64,000 bases of DNA from Viridothelium virens (taxonomy: Eukaryota; Ascomycota; Dothideomycetes; Trypetheliales; Trypetheliaceae): positions 434,001-498,000 of the forward strand of contig ML991776.1 in the NCBI GenBank assembly GCA_010094025.1, in the 5' to 3' direction. The notes beneath the pieces are model-generated. The model had not been told where the DNA came from, made no database searches, and was given only the letters and a program-made list of their open reading frames with translations. Both the position numbers and the translations under genes were made by a program. Positions 20,803-32,996 of the stretch are shown here, in pieces. The first letter of the stretch is position 1; every line of letters starts with the position of its first letter.

Positions 20803-22146
20803 CTAAAGCCACAACATAGCAGCGAAAAGCAGACCAGACAACCCGGCACCCATACCGGTGATTTCTACGTTACCACTTGCGCCTCCCTTGCTTGTCGAGC
20901 TGGGTGTTGCTGATGCTGAAGCTGCAGCAGAGCCTCCAGTAATACTAGCCTGGATTTGCTGGTTGTAAGTTTGTCCAAGGGTGGGCAGGGCAACGTCGCC
21001 ATTCACTTCCCAATTCCCGGCAGTATAGGCCGGGCATGGGGGAGGCGTCAAACTCGGCGAATACGCGTTCTCGCTGACTGCAGCTGGAGATACAGTCGCC
21101 CATTGTTTCGACAAGTTGTCAAAGTCTGGAGATATGGGGGTGGGAGTGCCAGAGCGAGTGAAACCATCTGGCGGTGCGTTCGGGGCTGTAGGCGCAACCG
21201 AAGGGCCATAACTGATGAGACCATAGTTATTGGACTCTTGGATCCATTCATAAATAATCGCCCCGGACCAGGTTTTGCTCATATCTGACCCAAAAATGGC
21301 GGATTGATCATCGAAGGTACGGGGCTCAGGTTTATTGCACCCTGTCTCCGAGAAGAAAATCGGAATGTTGTAGCCCGTGGCATTTGCCTCGAGCTCGGAG
21401 TATCCGGATTGTTGGTAACCCGAGTTTCCGCACCATTCGTAAGCGTTGAGCGAATAGAAGTCGACCGCTTCCGAAGCGTTGGTCCCGCAGGCAAGGTAGT
21501 TTTGAAGCATAGGTCGAAGAGCTGGGATATCGGCAGCAGAGTAGCCGACTGGAATGTTGCGGTATCCCTTGGAGTTTCGATATGCCTTGATGTCTCTTGC
21601 AGCAGCTTTCACGTACGGAGCGGCCACGGAATTGTTGCCGGTCGTTAGGACCTCATTTCCAACAAGGAAGCCAGCTGTGTTGGGATACTTTTGAAATTCG
21701 TCCATCACCTTTTCGAAGAGGCTCAGTTGAGTCTGGTTCCATGAAGGCGTCGTCGGATCAATTTGGGTATCGAAAGTGTCCAAGTCTACAAAGAGGTAGA
21801 TGCCCGCATTGGCAAACGTGGTCATGCAGCTAGAGTGGTCTTGAGAGGCGTCGACGTGGTAGACACGAATGGTGTTGGCCCCAAGCTTCTGCATCAGGGC
21901 AGAATCGAGTTTACATTGGTTACCGTCCACAAGTGGATCATCGGAGGTGAGTTGGTAGGCCACACCTAGGAGAATCTATTAGCGCAATGGCCACAAGGCT
22001 CAATACCGTTAGAATGTACCCTTGATGTAATACTGTGTGCCATTGCTGAAAAAGAATTTGGAACCTTTGGCCGATATGGTGGGAACGTCGGCGCAAAGAG
22101 CATTGGCCGCCAAAGCAGCTACAGCGATGAGGCTTCTAAACAGCAT
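20803..22146 (-). CDS. GPI-anchored 1,3-beta-glucanosyltransferase (GH72, GAS/GEL family)
   Basis: These enzymes cut and rejoin beta-1,3-glucan chains in the cell wall. Exon 1 (22146-22020) and exon 2 (21965-20803) join through a 54-base intron, giving 429 residues. The N-terminal signal peptide is MLFRSLIAVAALAANALCA, followed by KGSKFFFSNGTQYYIKGVAY. The acid/base glutamate lies in FLVGNEVLT and the nucleophile in IFFSETGCNKPEP. Conserved NTIRVYHVD, FVDLDTF and DFYSLNAYEWCG are present. The C-terminus has a Ser/Ala-rich linker and a hydrophobic tail, GMGAGLSGLLFAAMLWL, typical of GPI attachment. There is no Cys-rich X8/CBM43 domain, so it belongs to the subgroup without it. It acts at the plasma membrane and cell wall. 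The call is secure. Confidence 0.94.
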
Positions 22147-23224
22147 GATGGAAGAGAACGATTGATTGATCTACAACAAACGAGTGATCTCCGAAGAGCA
22201 AAAGTAGAGAAGTGGAGCTCTCGAGGAATGGGTGGAGAAAACGAGAGTGGTGCCTCTGTAGAGCTGCTCCGATTAAATTGCTGTAACGAGAGCAAAGAAG
22301 GCAATGCAAATGAGCAACTGTACGGAGGAAACGACAAGAATCGCGGAGAGCTGATTCTCGTGATTAAGCAAGCGGGTGGAAAAGTGGCAGGGTGGACGAA
22401 GGCAAGGACGACCTTGCCTTAGATATCCATATCATCCTGCCCTACCCACCACTTCTCCATATCCACTTTTCCTGGCCGTCGATTGCAGCAAAACGTCCAA
22501 GCTTCTGCACCCGAGCAACTGCCATTTTGCCACTCTGGGGTTAGCTCCCCCAGTTACAGTGCGCCATCTACGCGTCCCCACCGCGTCCGAGAGGCCGTTT
22601 CTCCAATTGCCCCCGTTTCACGCACGTTTCTAAGATTGCTGGGCCAAGATCATTGGCTTTATGCTGGCTAGACTATCGCCCATTCTCGGTGGCGCGGCAG
22701 ATCAACCGCCGCCCAGTGTGCTTCTCGACACTCACCATCCTCACGATAGTTACGCAGGGTAGCGTTTCATGCCTCACCCTCTAATCAGTATCCTGGCCGA
22801 AGGATCAACGTGGCAACCAGTCTCACTGGACCGCATGAAAACCTGCTTGGGCCCCTAGCACTCTGAACAGGTTTATTATGAAAACAAGTCGTCAATTGCA
22901 GATGATTAGCTCCTATTCTGTTGGCGACAATCTTGGAGATGCGCGAGGACAATCGAAGCAAATCAGCTTCTCGTATGGGGAACTTGACGAGCCATGCGCG
23001 ACACGACAGCAATTCGCATTCAATCTCAGAAGCATCGAAGAAGGCCTTGAGGTAGCCTTGGCCTGTTCTTTCCACGTACAGGAACCACAATACTCTCAGT
23101 GTCAAGTTAAATGAAATACAGAATTGCAAGGTCACATTGACTATCAAAACAAAGAAACGGGTATGAACGATGGAGTGAACTAGACGATAGCCTACTCAAG
23201 ATTATCTACAACCAATGCGCTGCT
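22147..23224. other. Intergenic, upstream of the GH72 gene
   Basis: About 1.1 kb with no supported gene. Frames at 22785-23147 (minus) and 22376-22671 (plus) lack splice or family support. The stretch probably contains the GH72 promoter. Confidence 0.45.
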
Positions 23225-24274
23225 TCATTTCTTAACCATGCCGAGCTTCTCCAGACTCTCCGCAGTGGCCACAATGCACTCCTCGTTACTCCTTGGCTTC
23301 CAACCCAACTCTCTCTTCGCTTTCTCGTTACTTGCATTCTTGCTTTTCCCTAGCTCAGGAGTAATCATTCTGACCGTTGGGTCAAAGACACCAAGCAGCC
23401 TCACTAAGAAGTTCGGCACCACCCATGTTGGAACTCTCTTCGCCCTTTCCCCCAGTTTGTCCTTCAGTATCTTCGCAATATCAACGGACCACACAAACTT
23501 TTCCGCCACAGCGATGAACCGCTGCCCCTTCGCCTTCGGGTCTGTCATACAACGCACATGGAGATCCGCCACATCCCTCACATCTACCAATCCCAACTGC
23601 AGCTGCGGCAGCCCAGGTATCGAGCCATTCATCAATCGATAGACCAGCTCAATACTCGTCGCATAGTCCTTCCCCAACACCGGCCCATAGATGCCCACCG
23701 GATTCACCACCGCCAGCTCCATCCCTTCCCCCTCCTTCTCCACAAACTCCCACGCCGCCCGCTCCGCCAACGTCTTGCTCTTCGGATACGCCGCAATCTT
23801 CGGGTCTTTATCATCCGACCAATCCTCCTCCGTGAAATCCCTCCCAAGATCATCATGCCCATACGCGACCGCCGCAACACTACTCGTCACCACCACCCTC
23901 TTCACCGTGCCCGCCCTCTTCGCCGCCCGCAGCACTCTTAGCGTCCCCTCCCGCGCCGGCCGTACCAGCTCATCCTCATGCTTCGGCGCCGCGGCGGGGA
24001 ATGGGCTCGCAACGTGGTGCACGTAGGTGCAGTCCTTCACGGCGTCGTCCCAGCCGTCGTCCTTGAGAAGGTCGGCGGCCACGAATTCGACGCCTGCAGC
24101 GGCAGACTCGGAGGCGCCGCCGGAGACAAGCTGTTTCCGGACTTCGTCGGCGCGCGTGACGGAGCGGAGAGTGGAGCGGAGGCGGTAGCTGGAGGAGGGT
24201 TGGAGGAGGGCGAGGAGGGTGTGCGTGCCGACGAAGCCGGAGCCGCCGGTGACGAGGACGAGGGGTTGGGACAT
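23225..24274 (-). CDS. Extended short-chain dehydrogenase/reductase (NAD(P)-dependent epimerase-like)
   Basis: The start at 24274 gives MSQPLVLVTGGSGFVGTHTL, placing the nucleotide-binding TGGSGFVG at residues 9-16 as the family requires; the open frame continues upstream to 24460. About 349 residues. VHHVASPFP, VVVTSSVAAVAYG (Ser) and the catalytic AAYPKSKTLAE (Tyr-x3-Lys) are in order, and VVNPVGIYGPVLGKD and LGLVDVRDVADLHVRCM match the substrate-side motifs of the aldehyde reductase/dihydroflavonol-reductase-like extended SDRs. Such enzymes reduce carbonyl groups on small molecules with NAD(P)H in the cytosol. The substrate is unknown. The gene body is very GC-rich in the middle. Confidence 0.9.
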   Translation of the reverse strand: MSQPLVLVTGGSGFVGTHTLLALLQPSSSYRLRSTLRSVTRADEVRKQLVSGGASESAAAGVEFVAADLLKDDGWDDAVKDCTYVHHVASPFPAAAPKHEDELVRPAREGTLRVLRAAKRAGTVKRVVVTSSVAAVAYGHDDLGRDFTEEDWSDDKDPKIAAYPKSKTLAERAAWEFVEKEGEGMELAVVNPVGIYGPVLGKDYATSIELVYRLMNGSIPGLPQLQLGLVDVRDVADLHVRCMTDPKAKGQRFIAVAEKFVWSVDIAKILKDKLGERAKRVPTWVVPNFLVRLLGVFDPTVRMITPELGKSKNASNEKAKRELGWKPRSNEECIVATAESLEKLGMVKK

Positions 24275-25217
24275 GGTGGTTGGAACCGTGTGGGAGCGAC
24301 AGATAGCTGTAGTCGCTTTGTTATGGAAGCAGGGTGAGGCTTCTAGTAAGAAGGCTTTTGAGAGGAGAGAGCGTCGAATCGACGTTGCTGCTGGATAAGT
24401 GATGGGTTTTTTGATGACTTCAATTGATATATCTAGTACAATACCGAGCGACTGATGCACTCGTGCGTTGGAAAGGAGAGAAAAGGAAAGTTGCGTTGAG
24501 ACACTTAGACCTCGGAATCGTTTTGAATATGTACCTTGCTAAGGACCATCCCTCGGACCTTTCTTGAATGGGCCCCCTGGAGCACGCAATACCGCGTCGA
24601 ACGCATCATCTGTTCGGCTGCCTGGATCGTACTTTGCAATCCAATACTTCTTCTTGTGCTCATGACTTGGAGTGTCCCGCCGAGGTTCTACACACCTAGA
24701 ACGTTGTGTGGCTGTTTCGGGGAAATCTTTCGAGCCGACGCAGATCAGTCATCCCTGCATCGCCGCCTGCACGGCTGCAGCAACGATCACTTCAGAAGAA
24801 AAAGAACATGACGCTGGCAACATCCGTATTATGATCTTCTCAAAGAGACCAGTGCATGGCCAGTGCCTTTTATTGGATCAAGCATCGAAACAGATGCCCT
24901 TTAGCGCGATGCCCTTCAAGGTAACCTAATACAGCCATCCTTGCGTAAGTTCGAAGTTCACTACAGTTCTGAAGACAAGTTCGGCATAATCCAGCGATGT
25001 TCATTGTTGTTATTGTTACAGACCCCCAGAGATGTCCAAATTACTATGTTGCAAATCTCTTACACAGTGCGACTGCAGCTTTCATCGACTGTGCCACCCA
25101 TCACCTTGTAGAACCTGCTGCGTTCGATGTGTAAAGTACAAAAAAGCCGAAAGCCTCCCACCAAATCTAACGCCGGCCATTTTCCTGGGAAAGAACCACC
25201 CTGGAATCGTGAAAAAA
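24275..25217. other. Intergenic
   Basis: About 0.94 kb between two minus-strand genes. Frames of 85-130 codons on the plus strand have no recognised content. A TTGTTGTTATTGTTA run occurs at about 25003-25018. Confidence 0.4.
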
Positions 25218-26267
25218 TCAGTCAATGAACATGTCTCGTCCGTCGTTCACAAAGGCAGCGCCATTAACACCATGACCATCGAGCCCATTAGGAACAATAT
25301 CGTTTCCCGATTCAGTAGTACCGCTCAGAGAGTCAGTACTAATGCCATCCATCATCGAGGAATCAGGGACCATGTCTCCAGAGCCCACAGCAGCCATCGG
25401 AGGAGTCCTAGACGCAACTAGAATTTCATCGTTCGCGAAAGCAATTGGACGGGTTTGCAGACAGGCAGTCGCATGCTGGAAATCAAGAGCAAGCAATTGA
25501 CCACGCTTGAGATCATCTTCGAAAAGATAGAAGCCCGTCTGGCCTTCTCGGACAGCGCTAATGAGGTATGCTGGCATACCGCTGCTGTAGAGAAGGATCT
25601 CGACTGAGGCCAGGGGATAGTGGTTCTCAATGAACTTGGCATAAGCCTTGCTGGTGATCTCAAGCTGGGCATTATTACCGACAACGGTCCAGCCAATACC
25701 GAGAGCATGCGTCGCGTCGTCAACAGTTGGCTCGATGGGTGCCTCTTTGAACACGCTTGGAGCTTGCGCAAGGGCAATATCGTCAAGACCGGAAGCAGAC
25801 TTGTCGAGACGGGTAGACTTGCGGCAGGGGAGCGCGGGCCTGCGCACTTCTTCAGACGCTGGAGCTTTGTCCTCGGCCCAGGTTCCTGTCTGGGACGCTG
25901 CAGAAATGGCACTGAAGCCGGGGTCATCAGGATAGACGAGAGTCATGCCAGGTCCATAAATGGGCTCACCCCGCGGCTTGGGCGGTTCAATGGGTTGCAA
26001 CACAGATGCTCCATCTTCCTCATGCTGCTCATCCGGCTCAAGAATGTCTGCACGTGAACGCTTACGTCCAGCAATGGCTGGGCCTGGTGTCAAAGGCGAG
26101 GCGGCAGCGAATGAGAAGGTCGAAGAAGGTGGTTCAAAGGGCGAAGGATTGGAGAAAACTGATTGATTGGGAGTCCCACCGGCGCAGCCATGGTCTGCAA
26201 AATAATTGGAAGGCTGTTGAGGTTGGAGGACAACAGTGGGTGAAGATGTATAGAAGTCGCGCGCCAT
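25218..26267 (-). CDS. Unrecognised, probably nuclear protein (349 aa)
   Basis: I do not recognise this protein. The start is the ATG at 26267 (MARDFYTSSPTVVL). The N-terminal 90 residues are disordered and Pro/Ser-rich, then AGRKRSRADILEPDE looks like a nuclear localisation signal. A more ordered core, about residues 190-290, reads GIGWTVVGNNAQLEITSKAY, AKFIENHYPLASVEILLYS and GFYLFEDDLKRGQLLALDFQ. The C-terminal 60 residues are disordered and rich in Gly, Asp and Met. There is no membrane segment. It is divergent from CCT3 with 677 bases between the starts. The ordered core suggests a real, conserved gene, but no function is proposed. Confidence 0.7.
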   Translation of the reverse strand: MARDFYTSSPTVVLQPQQPSNYFADHGCAGGTPNQSVFSNPSPFEPPSSTFSFAAASPLTPGPAIAGRKRSRADILEPDEQHEEDGASVLQPIEPPKPRGEPIYGPGMTLVYPDDPGFSAISAASQTGTWAEDKAPASEEVRRPALPCRKSTRLDKSASGLDDIALAQAPSVFKEAPIEPTVDDATHALGIGWTVVGNNAQLEITSKAYAKFIENHYPLASVEILLYSSGMPAYLISAVREGQTGFYLFEDDLKRGQLLALDFQHATACLQTRPIAFANDEILVASRTPPMAAVGSGDMVPDSSMMDGISTDSLSGTTESGNDIVPNGLDGHGVNGAAFVNDGRDMFID

Positions 26268-26944
26268 TGTCACTAGATCTCTGGGACCCTGAAGGCAATG
26301 ATCTGCGACTAAAGCGTTGATTGGTGGAGGCGACGGGAGGGATCACGTGAAAGGTAGATGCTCAGAGGTTATACTCAGTTAAGAGATACTAAGAGCAGAG
26401 TGAGATTAAGGAGGAATTGAAATGGCGGAAAGTGAGAATGAGGCGTGGAGGTAAGGAAACAAAAGACAGGGCGCAGGCGACCGTTCTTAGCGTGCTGCGA
26501 GCAGTTGTGAAGTGATGGATTGAAAGTGAAGAGAGGACGAGGGACCAGCTTTAAGAAGCCTCGCTAAGCGGCGAATGATCCTGAGTGGCTGGAGTTTACT
26601 GCAGGTGTTGTTAGACCCTGGTCGAGCCTGCATTCTCTGCACTAGTCTCCTTCGAGAATCGATCACAATTTTATACAAGGCATATCTCAGGTGTCACGGG
26701 TATCTAGGCGCTCGGACAGCGTCTGCGCCTCTAATATACCGGGGATAGGCCGATTCGTCTGCGCGACTTTGACCAGTGCGAGCCTATCGAAGCCTGTGCA
26801 GAACGCGTCGAGCTCAGTAATTTTCATCGCAAAGCTCCATCTGAATTCTACACATTTTCGAATTCAAAGTTCGCACCAGAAAGCTCTTCTAATCTATAGC
26901 TTTACCACTTTCATATTCTCTTGGCCTTCGGGCTGCTTTGAAAG
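26268..26944. promoter_or_regulatory. Divergent upstream region of the unknown nuclear gene and CCT3
   Basis: These 677 bases lie between two divergent starts. A pyrimidine-rich stretch before the CCT3 ATG fits a fungal core promoter. No other element is recognised. Confidence 0.35.
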
Positions 26945-28781
26945 ATGCAGGCTCCGGTAGTGGTTCTAAGTAGGTGTACAGCGCAAGGTGCTTGTGAATC
27001 AGGCTGATTTTCCGGTAGACACACAAAATGGCGAACGACAATTCGGTCGCAAGGCCCAAATGTCGAACATCACAGCTGCTAAGACGTAAGAATACTGGTT
27101 ACGGATGATTTACGGAGTGTGGAGAGCTAATAGACTGTAGAGTGGCTGATATTATTCGATCATGTCTTGGGCCCAAAGCTATGTTGAAGATGCTACTTGA
27201 TCCCATGGGGGGAATAGTTCTTACCAATGATGGACATGCAATATTACGAGAAATCGAAGTGGCGCATCCTGCGGCCAAGAGCATGATCGAGTTGAGTCGA
27301 ACACAAGACGAGGAGGTCGGTGACGGAACAACAACGGTCATAATATTAGGTGAGGAGTATCTCAAATGGCTCACTGGTTACTGCTAAACACTATATTTCT
27401 AGCTGGCGAAATCCTCGCTCAAGCCCTTCCTCAACTCGAACGCAACATTCACCCTGTAGTTATCATCTCGGCCTTCAAGCGCGCCCTAGCGGATGCCCTC
27501 TCCATTATTGAGGAGATCTCATTACCGGTGGACATCAAAGACGACAAGGCCATGTACACGCTCATCTCTTCGTCGATCGGGACGAAATTTGTTTCAAGGT
27601 GGTCAGAGCTCATGTGCAATTTGGCGCTGAAGGCTGTGAGAACTGTAATGCATGATGCAGGCGGTGGTCGTAAGGAGGTCGATGTGAAGCGATATGCCAG
27701 GGTCGAAAAAATACCTGGGGGCGAGATTGAAGAAAGTACAGTCCTAGATGGAGTGATGCTTAACAAAGACATCACCCATCCGAAAATGAGACGGCGAATA
27801 GAGAACCCAAGAATAATACTTTTGGACTGCCCGTTAGAATACAAGAAGGGAGAGAGTCAAACCAATATTGAGATCAGCAAAGAGGAAGACTGGAATCGAA
27901 TATTACAAATCGAAGAAGAGCAGGTTAAAGAAATGTGCGATGCAATCCTCGCTCTGAAGCCCGATCTTGTCATTACAGAGAAAGGAGTATCGGGTATATC
28001 TTTTCTCATCCAATTCCCATCAACACCATTTTGCTGACTCTTCTTAGATCTCGCGCAGCACTACCTCGTTAAATCTAACGTCACCGCCCTACGTCGCGTC
28101 CGCAAAACCGATAACAACCGTATCGCCCGCGCTGTTGGCGCGACTATCGTCAACCGCGTCGCTGATCTCCAGCCGTCTGATGTTGGCACCATGTGCGGTC
28201 TCTTCGAGATCAGCAAGATCGGAGACGAATACTTCTCCTTCATGACCAAATGCAGAACTCCCAAAGCCTGCACAATTCTTCTCCGCGGCCCTTCCAAAGA
28301 TATCCTCAATGAGATCGAGCGAAATCTGCAAGACGCAATGGGTGTCGCGCGTAATGTGTGTTTCCATCCACGACTAGCACCTGGGGGCGGTGCCACGGAG
28401 ATGGCAGTCAGCGTGGGCCTGATGCAGAGATCGAAAGCTGTGGATGGTGTTGCGCAGTGGCCGTACCGTGCCGTCGCCGAGGCAATGGAGGTGATACCTC
28501 GAACATTGATCCAGAATGCAGGAAAGTCGCCTATTAGAGAGTTGACAAATCTAAGGGCGAAACATCAAGAAGGGGGAACGTCGTGGGGTGTTGATGGTGA
28601 CAAAGGTACGCCAGTAGACATGCGGGAATACGGTGTCTGGGAGCCAGAGGCGGTGAAGCTGCAAAGCATCAAGACAGCTATAGAAAGCGCGTGTCTCCTG
28701 CTTCGAGTGGATGATATTTGCGCAGCTAAGTCTGCGAAGCAGGCTGGCGGGCCTATTGGAGGAGGAGGTGAGGAAGATTAA
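26945..28781 (+). CDS. CCT3: T-complex protein 1 subunit gamma (chaperonin CCT3)
   Basis: CCT-gamma is one of eight subunits of the cytosolic chaperonin that folds actin and tubulin. Five exons (26945-26969, 27019-27085, 27141-27349, 27403-27993, 28048-28781) join in consistent phase to 541 residues, close to the yeast length. The start is MQAPVVVLNTQNGERQFGRK. ATP-site motifs are GPKAMLKMLLDPMGGIVLTN, DGHAILREIEVAHPAAKSM and EEVGDGTTTVIILAGE; APGGGATEMAVS and the C-terminal RVDDICAAKSAKQAGG are also present. All introns are 48-55 bases long with GT-AG ends. The stop is followed by the convergent NLR-type gene. The call is secure. Confidence 0.95.
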
Positions 28782-29252
28782 GATGTTATGTATGTACTAA
28801 GATACTTCCAGACTACATGATTCTGTGCGCAGTGTGGATTATCCGTCCAAGACACCATCATCGAAGCGTTCGAGCTTGCATATTCGAGCTCGTAACCACC
28901 CGTGCTGAAGTTCACCTATCGCTCTGTTCGCTGTTCATTCGTCCACTCCACTAGGCCGTTAAGATCATGCTGCTGTTCAGGCAAACCCCACGACACTGTT
29001 CAGTCCTTCTCTCACGCGTACTCAACAAATTCTCTAAGAATGCTCACTGCCCTGATCTGACACGGTTTATTTCATCCGTCATACTACGCAGCCCTCCGCC
29101 ACACCTCATCATCCTTGTTGAAGTCTTACTGCTTCTCCTACCGTCACTGATTGATAAAGCACCGAACCTTCTACGCCTGCCTGTCATAATCGCCTCGAAC
29201 ACCAGCGACATTCTCTTCTCACCCTTCTCTGCTCTTGCCGCCTGTCGCATCG
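28782..29252. other. Intergenic between convergent genes
   Basis: These 471 bases hold the 3' regions of CCT3 and the NLR-type gene. A 110-codon plus frame (28967-29299) overlaps the NLR coding end on the other strand and is not accepted. Confidence 0.4.
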
Positions 29253-32200
29253 TCACCGGTGATAATAAAAGACTAAGCTGTCCCAGTCTTGATCTGTGAG
29301 ATCCTCCACTGGACGGCGGTCGTCCGGCCTTAAATCGTGGCGTAACTGCATGGCCCGAGCCAAGAGAGCGTCGCCTTCGATCACGTTATCCATGGACTTG
29401 ACCAACAAACCCTTCTTCCACAGCGCGCGCGCTGCTTGTGGCTTGTGATAATCATCTGTGTACGTCGTAAGTGCTCCTTCCAATGCAGACCTAGAGAGGG
29501 CTTCATTATGATGCATCCTACACGGAGTTGTCCTGTCAGGTACTCACAAGGCTTTCATAAAGTCCTCCCGCCGCAAATAATCCTTTGCAACGGCGTATAA
29601 GCAGTCTCCAGTAAACTCATGCTTGTCTCCGTTGACTGCCCGCAGATTCTCCACAGCGCGTTCATGGAAGCGTAAACCCTCGTCATACCGTTCCTGCGCT
29701 ACTCGGAGATTTCCCATGGTGCGCCAAATTTGTCCGCTCCTGTAAGGTGTCAGACAGAGGTGACTCATTCCAGAGGTAAGTGAGGTTTGAGCTTACTCGA
29801 CTGTAGTCTTGTCATTCATTCCAAGTACGTCTTCGTGCTCGTCCAAAACAGGCACAAGAAGCTCCTCCGCCTCTGCAAGACGGCCCTCCTGAATCAACAC
29901 CAGCGCAAGATTCACCGCCGGCCAGGTCTCGCTAAACTGTGGGTAGTCTTTAACATTCTTAATCGTGTCATACGAAAGCCTCCAGCTCTTTATAGCGTCA
30001 TCTACCTCTTCTTTGCTTATGTAGCTAACAGCAAGTATGTTGTAGGCCATGCCTAGAGCCAGCGTATCTTCTTTCAGCTTGTACTTCCGGATGTTTTCGA
30101 ACAGGATTTGGATCCAGGTCTTGATGTCGTCCATGCCATCTCCCACTCCGCTCATGATCTTGGCGAGTGAGAGAGTATCGTGATCTTCACCAAGCCAGTG
30201 TGCCACTTCTCTATCGTTTCCATTGCCCGAGTCAATGGCTGCCTGCAGTATGATGGTTGAGAGCTCCGCAAAAATTATAGCCAGGCCATATGAGTTTCGT
30301 TCATAGAGATACCTGTCGAGATGGAGGCAGTGAGTGTCCAACATCAAGAAAATAGAATGCAAGGAGAGTACCTACCAGCCAAAGCTTGAAAACAATATTC
30401 CGCTATCTGTCGTCCCATCGTAAGACCGGAATCGAATGCTGTCCCCGAAAAGGTTCTCCAGTCGCACAATATGTGTAGTGTACTTTTCGGCGATCCGGTA
30501 ACGCCACGCTTGGTTCCTGGTTGGATCTGTCCCAGAAACATAGGGCCAAAGGCTCGAAAGCAAGACTACCGCAGCGGCAAAAATTGATCGCAGATCTTCT
30601 TCTGCCATAGTCTCCCTGACCACATCTTGTACCAATCGATGGAGACGCAGCTCACTGGTTGCCATGTTCCGCGCGACTAAAGATGTCTGAATGAGTTCAG
30701 TTCGCGCCTCAAAGTAGGCGGACTTGGTTTTTGGAAAATTTTCTAGGGAAACTTTATCTGCACCATCGGTCAAGACCTTTTCAGGGACGCGATCCGGGTC
30801 GACGACAGATAAGACTTTCAGGACTGCTAGTGCCGCTGGAGAAAGCTGTTCTACCGCCCATGTCGTCCAAACTGTCTGCTTATAGTTGCCAAGCGATCCA
30901 GGTATGCGCTGCCTGTGGAGATTCCTAGGATTTTCATTGTAGTATTCCTCGAATTCATTCAGTGAAAGGTGCTTCCGGCGAATGATGGCGCTCATTTGTG
31001 CAATCGCTAGCGGTAAACATCCGAGCCTTTGAACGATTCGAGTGCCGGCTTCCGTGGCATCCGGTTCGCCTGTTCTACCAGAGAACTTACAAAGCATCGC
31101 AGCGCCGACACTGGGTTCCAGCGGAGACAAATCCAATCCCATTGGAAGCCTATACGTGTTCTCTTTCATGTATGGATATCGAGTCGTGACAAGCATTGAA
31201 CCTGGACCTTCAGTAGGAAGCCAATCGTACATAATGTCAGGATTATCTGCATTGTCGAAAACCAGCAGCCACTTAAGCTGCGTATTCTTGGCAGGGTCTT
31301 CATGTAAATAGTGGCCCGTGGGATCTGAAAGCCAGAGTTTCACCATTTCACGAGCTGCAACCTCGTCCAGTTTTGAGTCTGTTCCTTTCAAGCCTAGCTC
31401 ACTTGCTATTGTAGAAAATTGAGCAGCGAGCTTCTGTGTAGTGTCTGCATAGACCCAAAAAACGGCGTCGAATTTGTGACGTCTTGAAAACAAGTATTCA
31501 ATCGCAACCTCAGTCTTGCCGATTCCTCCCATTCCACAGAGAACAAAGGATCTTGGAATGGCCGTGTTGTCTGTTGAAGATTCTGCTTGGTCTTGCGTAG
31601 TCTCTCGTGGGAAGAATTCTTGATCAATTTGATCAAGAACGTGTTCTTGGCCGAAGAAGTCCTTGTTTCGGCAAACCGTAGTAATGTGGGAGAATGGAAG
31701 CTGGACACCTGAATTTCTTTTCGACTTTTCCTCGACAAGCTCATAATCTACTCGCTCGCTCGTAGCATTAGTGGAAGTTGATGTCGTCCGACTATCAGCT
31801 GATTCGCTTGATTGAGTATCAGGAGTCAGGCCTACTCCAGAATCTGTCTCCCGAAAAGAGCTGATGCTGCTTTGTGCTCGTAATTGGAGGTTCATACGGT
31901 CATCCATTGATATTTTGCGAAAAGCTATTGCAATATGTGTGGGCGCGTTTTGAGCCAGTGATTTGAAAAATTCAACCAAGCGCCGGTAAAGTGGACCATC
32001 GACCTCTACGTTACATAGTTCAGCGTGAGTTGAGTCCAGCTTGAAGAGAGACTCATTTCGGCAATTGCATGTCGCAATTGCCTCAGTCACAAGCTGTCGT
32101 CGTCAGAAAGTTGATCTGCCTAAGTGGAAGCTGTTGCTTACTGTCAAGGAAGATTTAGAGCTTGCTCGAAAGGCCAAAAACGGATTCTCCCTAATTTTAC

Positions 32201-32996
32201 TCTCCCTCCCTTCAAAGACGGAAAGGATAGGGATATTTAGCTGAAGCTCCTGGAATCGCTTGCAGACTGTGATAAGGCTATCCCTGTCCTCTTCAGTCAG
32301 GTTTTGCTTTGAAATGTCCTTGCGATTGGCCCTCATTATCAATTTCAAGTTGTCCCATCCCTCGTCTCCCGTCGAGGTCAGGTGAGGCGTGCCCAGAAAA
32401 ATGATACCTGCTGTCACATCTTCGTAGATCCTTTGATATTGATGTGCTGATGTCAGAGCCTAGAAGAACTTAATTGACAATGAACGATAAATCAACGTTA
32501 GTTTCGTACCCTTTTAACGATGAGGCCTCCAAGACTATGACAGACAAACAATAATGGCCTTTGTTGGTACTTGTGGAAACGTTAGCTATTATTATCGCTA
32601 GCAGCGAGCAATTGAGTCATAATGGACAGGCTATCATCGAACAAAACCTACCCCAGCCTCACGACGATATTGTTCTAAACTATCTAAAAGGGCAGAACCC
32701 TGACTGAGCAGTTGTTGCCATAAAGAAGTACCGTCGAGGTTCAATTGATATGTGAATAAAAACACTCTGGTATCGATTGAAGTCGATGCAGCAAGTGGTT
32801 TAATCCAGGAACAAGTGTTTCTAAATGTGCCAAATGGATACTCGATCCATATTCCAGTGACTATCACAATACTATACTTGTTAGATGTCATTGGTACCGA
32901 TCGCAATAGAGGGACTTGCTCAATGCCCTCTTCAGGGGTTGTGAAATCCTCGATGCGGTATATCGGTCGAAGATTGCTGGGGCTTCTGAGTTGCAT
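29253..32996 (-). CDS. NLR-type protein: alpha/beta hydrolase, NB-ARC, TPR
   Basis: Seven exons (32996-32652, 32569-32510, 32459-32142, 32093-30376, 30312-29797, 29739-29548, 29490-29253) join in phase to about 1128 residues. The N-terminal 240 residues form a lipase-type alpha/beta hydrolase as in fungal SesB-like NLRs: YSIVIVTGIWIEYPFG, the nucleophile elbow CHSLGG (made by splicing) and IIFLGTPH. An NB-ARC ATPase follows, with the P-loop GMGGIGKT at about 428-435, Walker B LLVFDNAD at about 517-524 and GCLPLAIAQ. Residues from about 815 on are TPR-like helical repeats (GNLRVAQERYDEGLRFHERA) and end RPVEDLTDQDWDSLVFYYHR. Such STAND proteins act as signal-sensing switches in fungal non-self recognition. 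The start is the first in-frame ATG; a 5' exon is possible. Confidence 0.87.

Noticed and set aside
28967-29299. 110-codon plus-strand frame with a hydrophobic middle
   Set aside because: It overlaps the coding end of the NLR-type gene on the other strand and has no family, splice or codon support.
29518-29547. 30-base intron in the NLR TPR region
   Set aside because: Too short; an acceptor at 29491 gives a 57-base intron in the same phase and a continuous TPR-like sequence.
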